Shown here: positions 8,481-17,619 of the stretch, piece by piece | Numbering within the stretch: the stretch's first letter is position 1 | How the letters are laid out: each line of letters starts with the position of its first letter | Origin: DASQHY01 sp035602605 | Lineage (GTDB): Bacteria; Acidobacteriota; Terriglobia; Acidiferrales; UBA7541 | DNA: 64,000 nt | Assembly (NCBI GenBank): GCA_035602605.1 | Contig: DATNLZ010000139.1 | Location: 20,341 to 84,340, forward strand | Direction of reading: 5' to 3' | The notes under the pieces: model-generated | Told to the model about the DNA's origin: nothing | The model's database searches: none | Seen by the model: the letters and a program-made list of their open reading frames with translations, nothing else | Translations under genes and position numbers: made by a program

Positions 8481-8506
8481 ATGGGGGAGCCTGGCAGCTC
8501 CCGCAT
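8481..8506 (+). terminator. probable hairpin terminator
   Basis: ATGGGGGAGC and GCTCCCGCAT form a 10-bp stem with one mismatch around the loop CTGGCA, followed by a short T-rich run (TTTCATT). It lies 25 bases after the small basic protein gene, so it is a plausible if weak intrinsic terminator. Two further inverted repeats follow: GCCTTCAG/CTGAAGGC at about 8520-8552 and CACCGC/GCGGTG at 8556-8571. Their purpose is unknown. Confidence 0.4.
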
Positions 8507-8749
8507 TTCATTATAGTTCGCCTTCAGGACGTCTTTGGACGCCGCTGAAGGCACGCACCGCAGAAGCGGTGTGATTTACCTTGTTTTTCGCTCTAGGTCA
8601 GGTGGAGTCATCCTCCTCCTCCAAACCTCGAAGCTACAACTCCCTTTTACTCCGCGGACTTTCTAGTTGCAAGATAGAAAATTTGGCGAAGGCCACCTCA
8701 ATGGAGCTTCGTCGCCCTCGAGAAAACTTCAAACCGGTGTCTCAGACAC

Positions 8750-10399
8750 TTAGAAAGCAGTGACGACCAGAGTGACCGGCGTTGAGTGCGTAAGGCTCCC
8801 GCTGACTCCCGTGATTGTCAGCATATACTTGCCCACAGGCGTACTCAGGTCGGTGATGACGGTCAGCGTCGATGTATCTGTTGCTGGATTGGGATCAAAG
8901 GCCGCGATCGCACCGTCAGGCAATCCGCTGACGCTGAGTGTCACACTACCGGCAAACCCGCCACTTGGAGTGAGATTCACCGTATAAGTCGCGAAATCAC
9001 CCTGGACGACAGTCTCACCCGCGGTAGTTGTGGACAGACTGAAATCCGGAGTCCCCAAGCCGCACGCACGAATGGCTTTGTTTACGTTCAACCGGCCACC
9101 GGTTATCGTGATTCCGGACAGCGATGGAATGGGATCAACGTTCTCAAGAATCAGCGTCTTCAGAGCGGCTGTGTCGAGAGCGCACGTCGAGAGAACTAGA
9201 AGAGCAGCGCCGGTGACGTGAGGCGTGGCCATTGAGGTGCCACTCAAGTAGGAATAGCCCCCTCCCCTGACGGTCGACAGAATGCTTGAGCCTGGTGCCC
9301 CTAAGTGGACGCTCGTAGCGCCGTAGCTAGAAAAGGACGACAGAGCATCGGTGCTGGTCGTTGAGGCCACACCCACCATGTTGGGAGTGTTATAGCTGGA
9401 CGGATAATGTGGCGTGGTATCGTTATCTTGCGAGAGATTGCCGGCAGCCGCTACGAACAGCATATTGCTCGCGTTCGCTTTGCTAATCTCATCAAGCAAT
9501 GCCTGAGAAAAACCTCCACCGCCCCAACTGTTGGAGAGGATGCGCACGTTCGCACTACCGGCGTCCCCTCCGAATGCCGCTTTGGCCTGAATCGCAAATT
9601 CGATGGCATCGATAGCATCCCCGGTCGTACCCGAACCGCTGGCTTTGAGAAACTTTGAACCCATGATGCTGGCGGTCCAATTCACTCCGACGATACCGAT
9701 ACCGTTGTTTCCCACGGCACCAATCGTGCCGGAAACATGCGTGCCGTGATTGTTGTCGTCCAGCGGGTCGCAGGTTTTGGTGATGGCGTTGAAACCGTGG
9801 GTTCCAGCGAGGCAAGGGATCGTAAGGCCGCCAATGTTAACCGTAAAATTCGCTGGCGCCGACCAAGCATTAGCCATAAGATCGGGATGGTTATAATCTA
9901 TTCCAGTATCCACAATTACTGCTACCGAAAACCTCGACCCAGTGGAAATGTCCCATGCCGGGACTGCGCTGATATCGGCCCCGGGGGTCAACGTATTCTG
10001 CAAACCCCACAACTCGCCAAACCGCGGATCGTTCGGGATCGCGGCGGCGGAAATCTCCCTGGGAGGAATCGCGCGACTCGTACCAATCGCATGCACAATA
10101 TAGTTGGGCTCGACATATTCCACGTCTGCGCGAGCGGCGAGTTCCCGTACGAGCGTCGCAACGTTCTTGCTCGCCGAGTGGAACCGCAGCGCACCCCTAC
10201 CGCCCACCTCTCCCACTTGGTTTACATCTTCAGAAATCTGAGCCTGGACGATTGAGGCTAACGTGGTGGGACGAAACTTAACCAACACCTCATTCGCTAC
10301 GACCTCCTGACCGTCATAGATGTCGGTTTTGGTGTCGCCATTGTGCTGCGCATAGAGCGGACTTGCTATCATCAGTAACAGAAGAAATATTCTGCTCAT
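8750..10399 (-). CDS. secreted subtilisin-like serine peptidase (S8) with C-terminal Ig-like domain
   Basis: A 549-residue secreted subtilase. The ATG at 10399 begins the signal peptide (MSRIFLLLLMIASPLYAQ); an earlier ATG at 10468 would bury it. An inhibitor-like propeptide of fervidolysin type follows (NEVLVKFRP to VEYVEPNY, residues about 36-100). The catalytic domain has D164 in VDTGIDYNHP, H218 in NNHGTHVSG, the oxyanion Asn in VAAAGN (N321) and S389 in SGTSMATPHV. The last 85 or so residues form an Ig-like beta domain of a kind often attached to secreted acidobacterial proteins (GGFAGSVTLSVSGLP), which may bind polymer. The triad is complete, so it should be active and self-maturing. 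Confidence 0.92.
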   Translation of the reverse strand: MSRIFLLLLMIASPLYAQHNGDTKTDIYDGQEVVANEVLVKFRPTTLASIVQAQISEDVNQVGEVGGRGALRFHSASKNVATLVRELAARADVEYVEPNYIVHAIGTSRAIPPREISAAAIPNDPRFGELWGLQNTLTPGADISAVPAWDISTGSRFSVAVIVDTGIDYNHPDLMANAWSAPANFTVNIGGLTIPCLAGTHGFNAITKTCDPLDDNNHGTHVSGTIGAVGNNGIGIVGVNWTASIMGSKFLKASGSGTTGDAIDAIEFAIQAKAAFGGDAGSANVRILSNSWGGGGFSQALLDEISKANASNMLFVAAAGNLSQDNDTTPHYPSSYNTPNMVGVASTTSTDALSSFSSYGATSVHLGAPGSSILSTVRGGGYSYLSGTSMATPHVTGAALLVLSTCALDTAALKTLILENVDPIPSLSGITITGGRLNVNKAIRACGLGTPDFSLSTTTAGETVVQGDFATYTVNLTPSGGFAGSVTLSVSGLPDGAIAAFDPNPATDTSTLTVITDLSTPVGKYMLTITGVSGSLTHSTPVTLVVTAF

Positions 10400-10713
10400 T
10401 CTGTTTCTTGGGTTCGACAAAGCCAATCCTCCAGTGAACTGAGATTGAGGTTCCTGTTGCAACGCCATGCGGTAGGCTCATCCTGTCTTGAGAAGCGGGG
10501 GGTGAGGAATTATCTTCGAGTGGATTCGCTATGTCAAGAATAGCAATGTGAAACGCCAGCGGCTTCCACGAGCTCGATGTGGAGTGGTGTACGACAGGCG
10601 GACTGGGGTCACCGCCCATATTTCAAGAGCATCTAAACTTTAGATTGTGGAGTGCAGAGCCTGCATCTTCGGACTTTCGAAGAAACCTCCACTAAATTGA
10701 TCGCGAAATAACA
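10400..10713. other. 314-base divergent intergenic region with a palindrome
   Basis: This lies between the subtilase (minus) and the PAP2 phosphatase (plus). At 10631-10645 it contains the 15-base palindrome ATCTAAACTTTAGAT (7-bp arms around a single C), which could be an operator for either gene. No clear -35/-10 pair was identified and no small gene is supported. Confidence 0.35.
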
Positions 10714-10776
10714 TTGCGAATCGAATGGAGCGAGGGCGTGACTCCCAGAAATTTGAGGTCCCATAGAATTTGCCAC

Positions 10777-11742
10777 GTGGGTTTATTTTACCGCGTTAGC
10801 TTGTTGAGTTCATTGCTGGCGAGTGCCTTGGCGTTCGGACCAGTCGGCGGGTCCCTGCACGCACAAGAAGTTGCGCAGGCGCTTCGCGAGCGGGAACTTG
10901 GCGTCTTACCTACTCAGCTAACCTATAAAATAAACGCACCGTTGGAGAGCTCGACGTTGCTCGCGCCTGGGCCTGCCACTACCAGGCAGGAGCAGAACCC
11001 GCAGCGTGTACAAGAGCAAGATAGCTATTCGACCACGGCGCGTACCCGTAAACCGAGTACCGAAGAGCGAGATGTTTCGTGGAAAAAGCTTCCGGGGAAT
11101 ATTTTGCACGACCAGAAGGACATCTGGCTTTTCCCGACGCAGCTGGCGCGCGGGCACCATTGGGTTCCTACACTTGCGGTTGTCGGCGTAACTGCCGGGT
11201 TGATCGCTGCGGATCCGTCTGACATGCGCTATTTTCGCCGCACGACTGATTTTCGTGATTTCAGCCGGGTCCTCGGCGGACGGAACACCGGGATTATCGA
11301 AGCTGCCGTGCCTGGAGCGCTGTATGTTGGCGGCTTGCTGCTCCATAATTCCTACGCATCGAAGACGGCATTGCTGGCGGGTGAGGCTTACGCCGACAGC
11401 GCAATTCCGCACATGGCTATCAAGCTCGTGAGCCGCAGATTGCGACCGATCAATGTTGCCGAGAAACACGATCTCAGCGGTACGTTTTTTCAAAGCCATG
11501 TCTCGGTGTTCGGAAAAGGCAGCAGCTTTCCTTCAGGACACGCCGCAGGAGCTTTTTCGATCGCCACGGTAATTGCCCGGCGCTATCGAGATCACCGCTG
11601 GGTTCCCTGGGTAGCCTACACCGCTGCTTTGGCCGTCAGTTTTTCTCGAGTGCCAACCTTGTCGCATTTTCCCTCTGATGTTTTCCTGGGCGCTGCGCTT
11701 GGCTATACAACCGCCCGGTACGCGGTTCTGCGCGGCGAGTAA
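10777..11742 (+). CDS. exported PAP2-family phosphatase
   Basis: A PAP2 (type 2 phosphatidic acid phosphatase/haloperoxidase fold) protein. All three signature motifs are present: KLVSRRLRP near residue 216, PSGH near 252 and SRVPTLSHFPSD near 290. The frame opens at a TTG at 10714, but GTG 10777 starts a compact signal peptide (GLFYRVSLLSSLLASALAFG to LHAQ), which I prefer; neither start has a good ribosome site. Members remove phosphate from lipids such as phosphatidate or undecaprenyl pyrophosphate. The active site here would face the periplasm. The N-terminal 110 or so residues before the fold are low in recognisable features. Confidence 0.82.
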   Translation: MGLFYRVSLLSSLLASALAFGPVGGSLHAQEVAQALRERELGVLPTQLTYKINAPLESSTLLAPGPATTRQEQNPQRVQEQDSYSTTARTRKPSTEERDVSWKKLPGNILHDQKDIWLFPTQLARGHHWVPTLAVVGVTAGLIAADPSDMRYFRRTTDFRDFSRVLGGRNTGIIEAAVPGALYVGGLLLHNSYASKTALLAGEAYADSAIPHMAIKLVSRRLRPINVAEKHDLSGTFFQSHVSVFGKGSSFPSGHAAGAFSIATVIARRYRDHRWVPWVAYTAALAVSFSRVPTLSHFPSDVFLGAALGYTTARYAVLRGE

Positions 11743-11835
11743 GCGTCGGCTGCAACGAGTGATCAATCCTTCAGAGCCTACGGGTACCCCGGCATCTTTT
11801 CCCTTGGCGAATGGAGATACGATGCTGGCACGCCA

Positions 11836-12693
11836 ATGAAAATTCTGTTCTTGCCTGTCACTATTTTGTTCCTTTCGCTCTTGTGCATTTCGACTGCGAA
11901 GGAACAAACTCACCCTGTGAGCATCGGATACTGCGCGGAATTGGCTGAGATCGACGCGGTGAAATGGGCGGGATTTGATTACATCGAGCTGCGTACATCC
12001 GAGATTGCGGCATTGTCAGATCAAGACTACGAAAAAATCGCCGCGAAGCTGAACCAGATCGAGCTCCCAGTCCCCACGACCTACTTGTTCATTCCGGCGA
12101 GCATCAAGCTTACCGGCCCCGAAACGGATAAAGTTCTGCAGATGAACTATGTCCGAAAGGCTCTCAACCGGGTGTCCAAATTGGGAGCACACACGGTGGT
12201 TCTGGGGGCCGGTACGGCTCGGCAATATCCGGCCGGATTCCCAAAGGAAACAGCGTTCCGGCAGCTCATCGATTTCTGCAAGCGCCTAGGTCCGGAAGCG
12301 AGGACGAGAGACATTACCATTGCAGTCGAACCGCTTCGCAAACAGGAATCGAACATCATCAATACTGTTGCGGAAGGACTGGAGCTGGTTCGCGCGGTTC
12401 AGGACCCCAACATTCAATTAAATGTGGATTTCTACCATCTCGAGGTAGAAAAGGAGAATCCTGCGATTATTCTTGAGGCCAAGAGTCACATTCGGCACGT
12501 GCACATGGCCAACCCTGAGGGGCGCGTTTTCCCGCTGAATTGGGAAGAATACAATTATGGGCCGTTTTTCAAGATTCTCCGGAAGATTGGCTATCAGAAG
12601 GAAATTAGCATCGAAGGTCGAACTGCCGATTTTGTGCGGGAAGCGCCGCGGGCTATCGCTTTTTTGCGCGGGGCCGTTCGAGCCCACCAATAG
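11836..12693 (+). CDS. exported sugar phosphate isomerase/epimerase-like TIM barrel
   Basis: A 285-residue protein of the xylose isomerase-like TIM barrel group (AP endonuclease 2 superfamily), with a signal peptide at the front (MKILFLPVTILFLSLLC). Barrel features include FDYIELRTSEI, VVLGAGTARQYP, ITIAVEPLRKQESN, LNVDFYHLEVE and HIRHVHMANPEGR. Their Glu, Asp and His residues match metal-binding positions of the superfamily, and the end reads ISIEGR. Such enzymes isomerise sugars or inositol derivatives. Export of this fold is common in Acidobacteriota and Planctomycetota-type carbohydrate degraders. The substrate is unknown. Confidence 0.8.
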   Translation: MKILFLPVTILFLSLLCISTAKEQTHPVSIGYCAELAEIDAVKWAGFDYIELRTSEIAALSDQDYEKIAAKLNQIELPVPTTYLFIPASIKLTGPETDKVLQMNYVRKALNRVSKLGAHTVVLGAGTARQYPAGFPKETAFRQLIDFCKRLGPEARTRDITIAVEPLRKQESNIINTVAEGLELVRAVQDPNIQLNVDFYHLEVEKENPAIILEAKSHIRHVHMANPEGRVFPLNWEEYNYGPFFKILRKIGYQKEISIEGRTADFVREAPRAIAFLRGAVRAHQ

Positions 12694-12730
12694 GCCGCTG
12701 ATACCTGCGGCGTAAGTTTGGCATTACCTG

Positions 12731-12775
12731 TGAAAAAGAACCGGGGCGCTCCGCTGAGGGGCCGAGGCACCCCGG
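12731..12775 (-). terminator. intrinsic terminator of the PilZ gene
   Basis: Read on the minus strand, CCGGGG (12775-12770) pairs with CCCCGG (12746-12741) as the base of a GC-rich hairpin, followed directly by TTCTTTTTC. It lies 40 bases beyond the stop of the minus-strand PilZ gene and would also separate it from the converging isomerase gene. A second inverted repeat, CTGCCCGC/GCGGGCAG (12782-12808), sits between them. Confidence 0.55.
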
Positions 12776-12812
12776 ATTATCCTGCCCGCTTCCGCAGGTC
12801 GCGGGCAGAAAG

Positions 12813-13148
12813 TTAGGCAGCGTGTTCGTCGCCGCGAAGAAACTCGTAGCGTTCGATTGCCGCTACCACGCCAATGGTCCCCTCGCTCTTCGATTCGGTG
12901 CGCTGGATACGGCCGAGGCAGCGCACGCGGACCGGACCCGCGAGGGTGATTTCATTGGGCAGAGTAAGAAGAATCTCAACCGGAGAACCCTGCTTTACGT
13001 CCTTCGGAAGAAAAAAATAAACGCCCCGAGAACTGACATCGCGCGATTCCGTGGATGCCTCGCCTACGGCAGCTCCACTAGTCCAACGAACAGTGAGGGG
13101 CAATTTAATATTAAAGCGTTGAGTCGTACGACGTTCACCACCAGCCAA
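12813..13148 (-). CDS. PilZ domain protein
   Basis: A single PilZ domain of 111 residues, predicted to bind cyclic di-GMP: the RRTTQRF arginine motif near the N-terminus is followed by the beta-barrel motif SRDVSSRGVYF (the D/NxSxxG element). The start is decided by the ribosome site: AGGAGG at 13160-13155 lies 6 bases before a TTG at 13148, while the longer frame from a TTG at 13202 has no such site. It is a stand-alone adaptor with no output domain. A second PilZ gene lies at 20265 beside the pilus ATPase gene, so both may report cyclic di-GMP levels to surface or motility functions. Confidence 0.85.
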   Translation of the reverse strand: MAGGERRTTQRFNIKLPLTVRWTSGAAVGEASTESRDVSSRGVYFFLPKDVKQGSPVEILLTLPNEITLAGPVRVRCLGRIQRTESKSEGTIGVVAAIERYEFLRGDEHAA

Positions 13149-13299
13149 GGGAAACCTCCTACTTAGAGAAACAGTGTAAGGCCGGGACAAGCTGGGATCC
13201 AATAGGACTGATAGCTTATTTTACCTTAGAAAAGGGGGGTACTAAGGTACTGGACGCCGTCTTGAACAGCACAGTGCTCATTCCATTACGCTTGCTAAA

Positions 13300-13965
13300 T
13301 CAAGCCTGGTCAATGAGGCGATGGTGAATGGCGTAAAGGGCCAGTTCGAGGCGATCGGAAACACCGAGTTTATCGAAAATGTTGTGGAGATGATTTTTCA
13401 CCGTTTGTTCGCTGATGAAAAGCTTCTCTCCGATTTCTTTATTGCGAAAGCCCTGGGCCACGAGCTGCACAATTTCCTTTTCACGATCGCTTAGCAGGGG
13501 CTTCTCGCGGCGCGGCCCAGCGTCGGACGATTTCGCGAAGGCTTTCATCACTTCGGCAGTCATGCGGTTGTCGAGCCAGATTTCCCCAGCGTGAACCCGA
13601 TGAATGCTCTTGAGGAGCAGATCGGTGGCGGACTGCTTCAGCACGATTCCGCGAGCGCCCAGGCGCATGGCGCGGATGACGTCGCGATCATCCTCGGCCG
13701 CGGTCAGTACAATAACGCGCGTCGGCAGCGAATCGAAGTTGACCTCTTCGAGAACAGCGAGGCCGTCCTTATCGGGCATGCGCAAGTCTAGGAGAAGCAC
13801 GTCGGGCTTGAGCTTGGCGAGCATTTTGATGCACTCAGTGCCGTTCGAGGCCTCGCCGACAATGGTGACGTCGTCGTCGGCGTCCAGCAACTTTCGCAAA
13901 CCCTCGCGGAAAATGGCATGGTCATCGGCAAGCAAGATGCGAATCTGTGGCTTAGTTTTGGCCAT
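13300..13965 (-). CDS. NarL/LuxR-type response regulator
   Basis: A 221-residue two-component response regulator. The receiver domain starts RILLADDHAIFREGL (acidic pocket ADD), with the phosphoacceptor D60 in VLLLDLRMPDK, the VIVLTA switch strand and a lysine in GIVLKQS. The C-terminal LuxR helix-turn-helix runs from LSDREKEIVQLVAQG through NKEIGEKLFISEQTVKNHL. Its gene begins 9 bases after the stop of the histidine kinase gene, so the two form an operon and a cognate pair. No target gene can be assigned from the window. Confidence 0.93.
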   Translation of the reverse strand: MAKTKPQIRILLADDHAIFREGLRKLLDADDDVTIVGEASNGTECIKMLAKLKPDVLLLDLRMPDKDGLAVLEEVNFDSLPTRVIVLTAAEDDRDVIRAMRLGARGIVLKQSATDLLLKSIHRVHAGEIWLDNRMTAEVMKAFAKSSDAGPRREKPLLSDREKEIVQLVAQGFRNKEIGEKLFISEQTVKNHLHNIFDKLGVSDRLELALYAIHHRLIDQA

Positions 13966-13974
13966 AGCAACTGT

Positions 13975-15645
13975 TTAGCCGAGGGGGACCTCAATGGTTA
14001 GGCGAGCCCCGTGCCCAGGACTGGACTCTATTGTCAGCATTCCCCCCACTGTACGAGTACGCTCCTTAATTGAAATGGGACCCAAACGGAGACGGTCTAA
14101 CTCGTCTCCGGTAAAGCGGCCTGCAAAACTAAAACCTTCACCGTTATCGTCCACCACCAAGACGAGGCGGCTATCGTCTTGCCAAAGTTTTACCACGACA
14201 TGGGAAGCGCTTGCATGCTTTTTTATGTTGTTGAGTGCTTCTCTATATATCTGGAAGACCTCACGGCAGACGCGATCGGGGGCCTGGAGATCGCCCGAAT
14301 TGATCAGGAGGTCGAGCGCCAGAGCGGAATCGTTGCGGAAGCGCTCGGCAAAGCCGCGCATTAGATCGAGCAAATCAGCGGACTGGACACGAATGGGCCG
14401 CAGGTCGGTGACGAGATGACGTAGCTCTGCGGACTCATTTCGCACGGTCTGCTGGAGATTGGCCAGGGAGGCCGCAGCCAACTCGGGAGTAGCGCCCGTT
14501 TTGCGGCGCAGGACGTCAAGCTGAATCTCGACGCTCAGCAGGGTTTGCAAAATGCCGTCGTGCAGATCACGGGAGATCCGGCTGCGCTCAGATTCAATGG
14601 CCCGCGCCCGAATATGCCGCAACAGAAACAAGTTCTCCAGAGGCTGGCCGAGATGGCGAACGATAGTTTCGAACCAGCGCAAATCCGGCACCGTGAATTT
14701 CCCGCGATTGCTACCGAGAAGGATGCGACCAGCAGGCTGGCCATCGTAATCAAACGTGGCGGCCAACAGAACTTTGCAATTGAGCTCTTGCACGGTGGTG
14801 CCTGGGAGCCTTGGAAGCGTCGCCAGTCGGCGCGCATCGCGACGATCCCACCCGAAGCCGTCTCCAGGACCCGTTAAATCGTTCCAGCAGACCGTGGCGT
14901 CCAAATCATCGAGCAAATAGGCGTCGGCGCGAGTGAGCGGAAGATTCTCCGGCGCGATTCGCTCAGTCTCACCGGCGCGTACCTTCCAGATAAAAATTCT
15001 TTCCAGTTCACTGTCGCGAAACGCAAGATACGCAAGCTGGCAGCGAAAGCCGCGCGCTAGCTCATCGAGCATCAGGCGCATAGATTCGGACATACCCTGG
15101 TCGACGCTCAGAAATTCAGTTAGCCGAGCAAGGAACTCGCTTTCAGAAGAATGTCGGCTGCTCAGATCGCCGAGAAAGCCCAGACCAGCGCCGGCCGCAA
15201 ACGTTGCGGCTACCAGCACCACCCAGGAAATGACCATGGGCCAGTGGACTGAACCGTGCCAAGCGGTTTTGACCACCAGGGAGAGTGACATGACCGCCGC
15301 GAGAATCACGGCCCAGCGCATGCCCCAGCGAATGCCTGCCGCGAACGCCACGAAAAGATAAGGGAACCATACGGCTACTTCGGAGGGACTGAGAACCAGG
15401 AATACGGCCAGCGCGGCCAGGTCCACGACCAATGGCAAATGCAAATTCTTCTTGCGAAGCAGATACTCGGCGGCAATGATCACTACAGCGGCGACCAGAT
15501 AACCGATGATGAACACAAGCGCGGGGTCCGCACCGCGAGAGTGTCGGATCTCCAATAGGTCGACGACGGCCAAGATCATAAAAATCGGCCGGGCGTAGGC
15601 CACTTGCCGCGCAAGGTAGCGGCTTTCGGTAACGTTGGGGCGCAT
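13975..15645 (-). CDS. membrane sensor histidine kinase (HisKA_3, NarX/DesK type)
   Basis: A 556-residue sensor kinase. The first 160 residues form about five or six transmembrane helices with short loops, a DesK/MASE-like membrane sensor rather than a large periplasmic domain. A GAF-like region spans about 175-335. The HisKA_3 phosphorylation site is SRISRDLHDGILQTL (H362), and the HATPase domain ends with VDDNGEGF, a glycine-rich GPISIKERTRTVGG segment and SSPGHGARLTIEVPLG. It is encoded directly upstream of the NarL-type regulator. The signal is unknown; membrane state, redox or light would all be possible with this architecture. Confidence 0.92.
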   Translation of the reverse strand: MRPNVTESRYLARQVAYARPIFMILAVVDLLEIRHSRGADPALVFIIGYLVAAVVIIAAEYLLRKKNLHLPLVVDLAALAVFLVLSPSEVAVWFPYLFVAFAAGIRWGMRWAVILAAVMSLSLVVKTAWHGSVHWPMVISWVVLVAATFAAGAGLGFLGDLSSRHSSESEFLARLTEFLSVDQGMSESMRLMLDELARGFRCQLAYLAFRDSELERIFIWKVRAGETERIAPENLPLTRADAYLLDDLDATVCWNDLTGPGDGFGWDRRDARRLATLPRLPGTTVQELNCKVLLAATFDYDGQPAGRILLGSNRGKFTVPDLRWFETIVRHLGQPLENLFLLRHIRARAIESERSRISRDLHDGILQTLLSVEIQLDVLRRKTGATPELAAASLANLQQTVRNESAELRHLVTDLRPIRVQSADLLDLMRGFAERFRNDSALALDLLINSGDLQAPDRVCREVFQIYREALNNIKKHASASHVVVKLWQDDSRLVLVVDDNGEGFSFAGRFTGDELDRLRLGPISIKERTRTVGGMLTIESSPGHGARLTIEVPLG

Positions 15646-15953
15646 GTGTGGCTAGCTCGTAAGACATGTTCAGTCTAACAAGCTGGGGTGCTTCCGCAAG
15701 GAAGAGTTCCTGCTAGACAATGCGCGATTGGCTTCACGATACTCCGGTGGTCTTTGCAAGGGGCCCTGGGTCATTGCCATTGGCGGGTCCATTCTGTAGT
15801 ACCTTGCCGACGCAAAATGGAATCAGTCATCATTCCTCGACCTGGTGCCCCAAACCAGTGCACTCTCAGAATGCCCCGTTAAACAGTCTGTGTAGGAAAC
15901 CCTAATAGAATATGGCAAAAGTGGATTGGCAAGGTGGGTTGGTCAATATGAAG
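15646..15953. other. 308-base gap without a gene
   Basis: This lies between the histidine kinase start and the tRNA 3' end. I see no gene, and no convincing promoter pair or hairpin. Confidence 0.35.
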
Positions 15954-16030
15954 TGGGGTGAGCGACGGGGATTGAACCCGCGACCCTCGGAGCCACAGTC
16001 CGATGCTCTACCAGCTGAGCTACGCTCACC
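15954..16030 (-). tRNA. tRNA-His (anticodon GTG)
   Basis: The minus strand folds as a complete tRNA. The acceptor GTGAGCG pairs with CGCTCAC. The D arm GTAGCTCAGCTGGTAGAGC, the anticodon arm TCGGA-CTGTGGC-TCCGA with anticodon GTG, and the T arm GCGGGTTCAATCCCCGT are all intact. As expected for tRNA-His, an extra G(-1) is encoded at 16030 opposite discriminator C73, and the 3' CCA is encoded (15956-15954). Length is 77 bases including G(-1). Confidence 0.96.
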
Positions 16031-16284
16031 ACGGAAAACGAAATGATAGCACGTGAAAGCAAGTCAGGGAAAGTTGACGCGCCAGACTGCAGGCGTTTCG
16101 GAAGTTTGGACGTGCCGTCGTAATGCGAGCTAAATTTGGCGGGCCCGGGCTGGCGTCCGGAGTTGAGAGGAACACGCGCCTATTTTCGAGAGACGAATCC
16201 CTGGGGCGGGACCGCCCTGGTAGGGGAGCGCAGCTGCGAGAGTGGTGATACGAAGTTAGGTGGACGGCGCGGAGAACGTGTGGG

Positions 16285-17254
16285 TCAACTGGTATTGGCA
16301 GGTGCTGCGGGTCGGGACAAGCTGAGCCAAAGCAGTTGAGCGAACTCCACGGCCGTGCAGAGAGGGTGCCTGCCGCGGTGCAAATAACGCAGGCAATACA
16401 ACCGCTCGATGGTCAGCGCCAAGCTTGTGAGCAGCCAGGTGATCAACAAGCTGTTGCGGTGATGATGACAGATGTGTCCCAGGCCATGGCGGTTCTTGGC
16501 GTCATTAAACCCTTGATTCTCGATCTCCCAGCGGCTCTTGGCGCGGTGATATAGCACCCAACTGCTGACTCGTTCGATGGGAGAATCGGTGAGCCAGAAT
16601 GCTTCAATCACCTGGCCATCTGGTTTCTGCTGTCGGTAGAACAGGACCCGTACGGTTTTCCATCGCAGGTTTTCCCAGGGATCGAAGTCTTCGGCATCCC
16701 AAAGTTCGACGCGATCTGGCCCGTGAAGGAAAGTCAGTTTGGGAGTCTGGGAACGGAAACGGTTTTGTGCTGCGGCAAACAGCTCGGGCAAATTCGCTTT
16801 CAGGCGGGCCACCACCGGCAGGCCCAGATCGCAGGCGGTATGCAGAAACGGAGCGGTGGCGAATCCCCCATCCACGACGACGTAGGCCGCGAAACGGATG
16901 CCCAGCAGCTCGATAGTGTTTCGAAAGCCTTTTGTTGCGTTTGACTTGGCGCAGGGTGCGCGTCAAGGCGGCTCGTGTGGGAGTCGGATCTAAACGTTCG
17001 GTGAAGTAGCCCAGAGCATCATCGCTGAACGACGTGCTCACCGCTAGCGCGCGACGCGCGGAGGAGCGCACCAGTCTTTCTACGGCAAGGAAATTGGAGG
17101 GGCGCAACACTTGGCCGATCAGCATGGACCACAGTAAGGCTTGGGCAGGAATTTGCGGTTGCCGCCGACCATCACCGGGAAATCGGAAATAAGACCGTAA
17201 ACCCAGGCGCCGCGTGACGTAGTCCCAGAGGCGTCGTGGGGTGCAGCCATTCAC
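16285..17254 (-). pseudogene. frameshifted IS4-like DDE transposase
   Basis: The N-terminal part reads from GTG 17254 (NGCTPRRLWDYVTRRLGLRS) to about LRQVKRNK, where the frame is lost. The rest (KGFRNTIELLGIRFAAYVVV then DGGFATAPF) continues in another frame to the stop at 16285. Restoring the protein needs a +1 shift at the CAACAAAAGGC tract near 16920. This is not the -1 slippage usual for IS elements, so a one-base insertion is more likely than programmed frameshifting. The C-terminal half keeps the Y-R-E-K type signature YHRAKSRWEIENQGFNDAK and the DGGFA aspartate motif of IS4-like DDE transposases. The joined protein would have been about 320 residues. Confidence 0.7.
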
Positions 17255-17619
17255 CGCTGGCGTTGTTTGCGGGCCAGGACCAACAGTTGCGCGTTGGAAG
17301 CGAGCACTTCGCGGACCGCCTCTTGAAACTTGCGGCCGGATTGGACGCGCTTCTGGACTTCCTCGACCCACTCTCTGGGGATGCGCTGGGCGTGTCTTTT
17401 TCCTCCCACCATGAAGACCAGCGACCACGCCGCATGGCCCTTACCCTTAGCACAGTGGCAAGAGGGTTTCCCACAGCGCGTGTAATTGAGGACTAAGGAA
17501 CCGGGGAGGAGGTCGTCCGGGACAGGAAACTGGCGGAGGAGTGCAAACTTGCGCTGACGCAAGCGCGAGGCCAGAGGTCCTCTGGGTGTGATCTTAATCT
17601 TGTACAAATACTTACACAA
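17251..17619 (-). CDS. IS-associated DUF6788-like small protein
   Basis: A basic protein of up to 122 residues with the core LLPGSLVLNYTRCGKPSCHC followed by AKGKGHAAW, GGKRHAQRIPREW and a helical C-terminal part. This matches the DUF6788 family, found directly before transposase genes in several IS groups. The cysteine and histidine cluster could bind zinc. Its TGA stop overlaps the GTG of the transposase. The start is uncertain: the frame opens at a TTG at 17619 with no clear ribosome site. It probably helps its transposase bind DNA, but this has not been shown for the family as far as I know. Confidence 0.65.
   Translation of the reverse strand: MCKYLYKIKITPRGPLASRLRQRKFALLRQFPVPDDLLPGSLVLNYTRCGKPSCHCAKGKGHAAWSLVFMVGGKRHAQRIPREWVEEVQKRVQSGRKFQEAVREVLASNAQLLVLARKQRQR

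Noticed and set aside
16910..16930. Programmed frameshifting to make the IS transposase
   Set aside because: The needed shift is +1, with no adjacent slippery heptamer and stem of the usual -1 type. A simple one-base insertion explains it better.
16604..17428. A 274-codon frame covering the transposase region as one gene
   Set aside because: Only its middle part is transposase. The start lies inside the DUF6788-type orf, and its end is out of frame with the DDE core.
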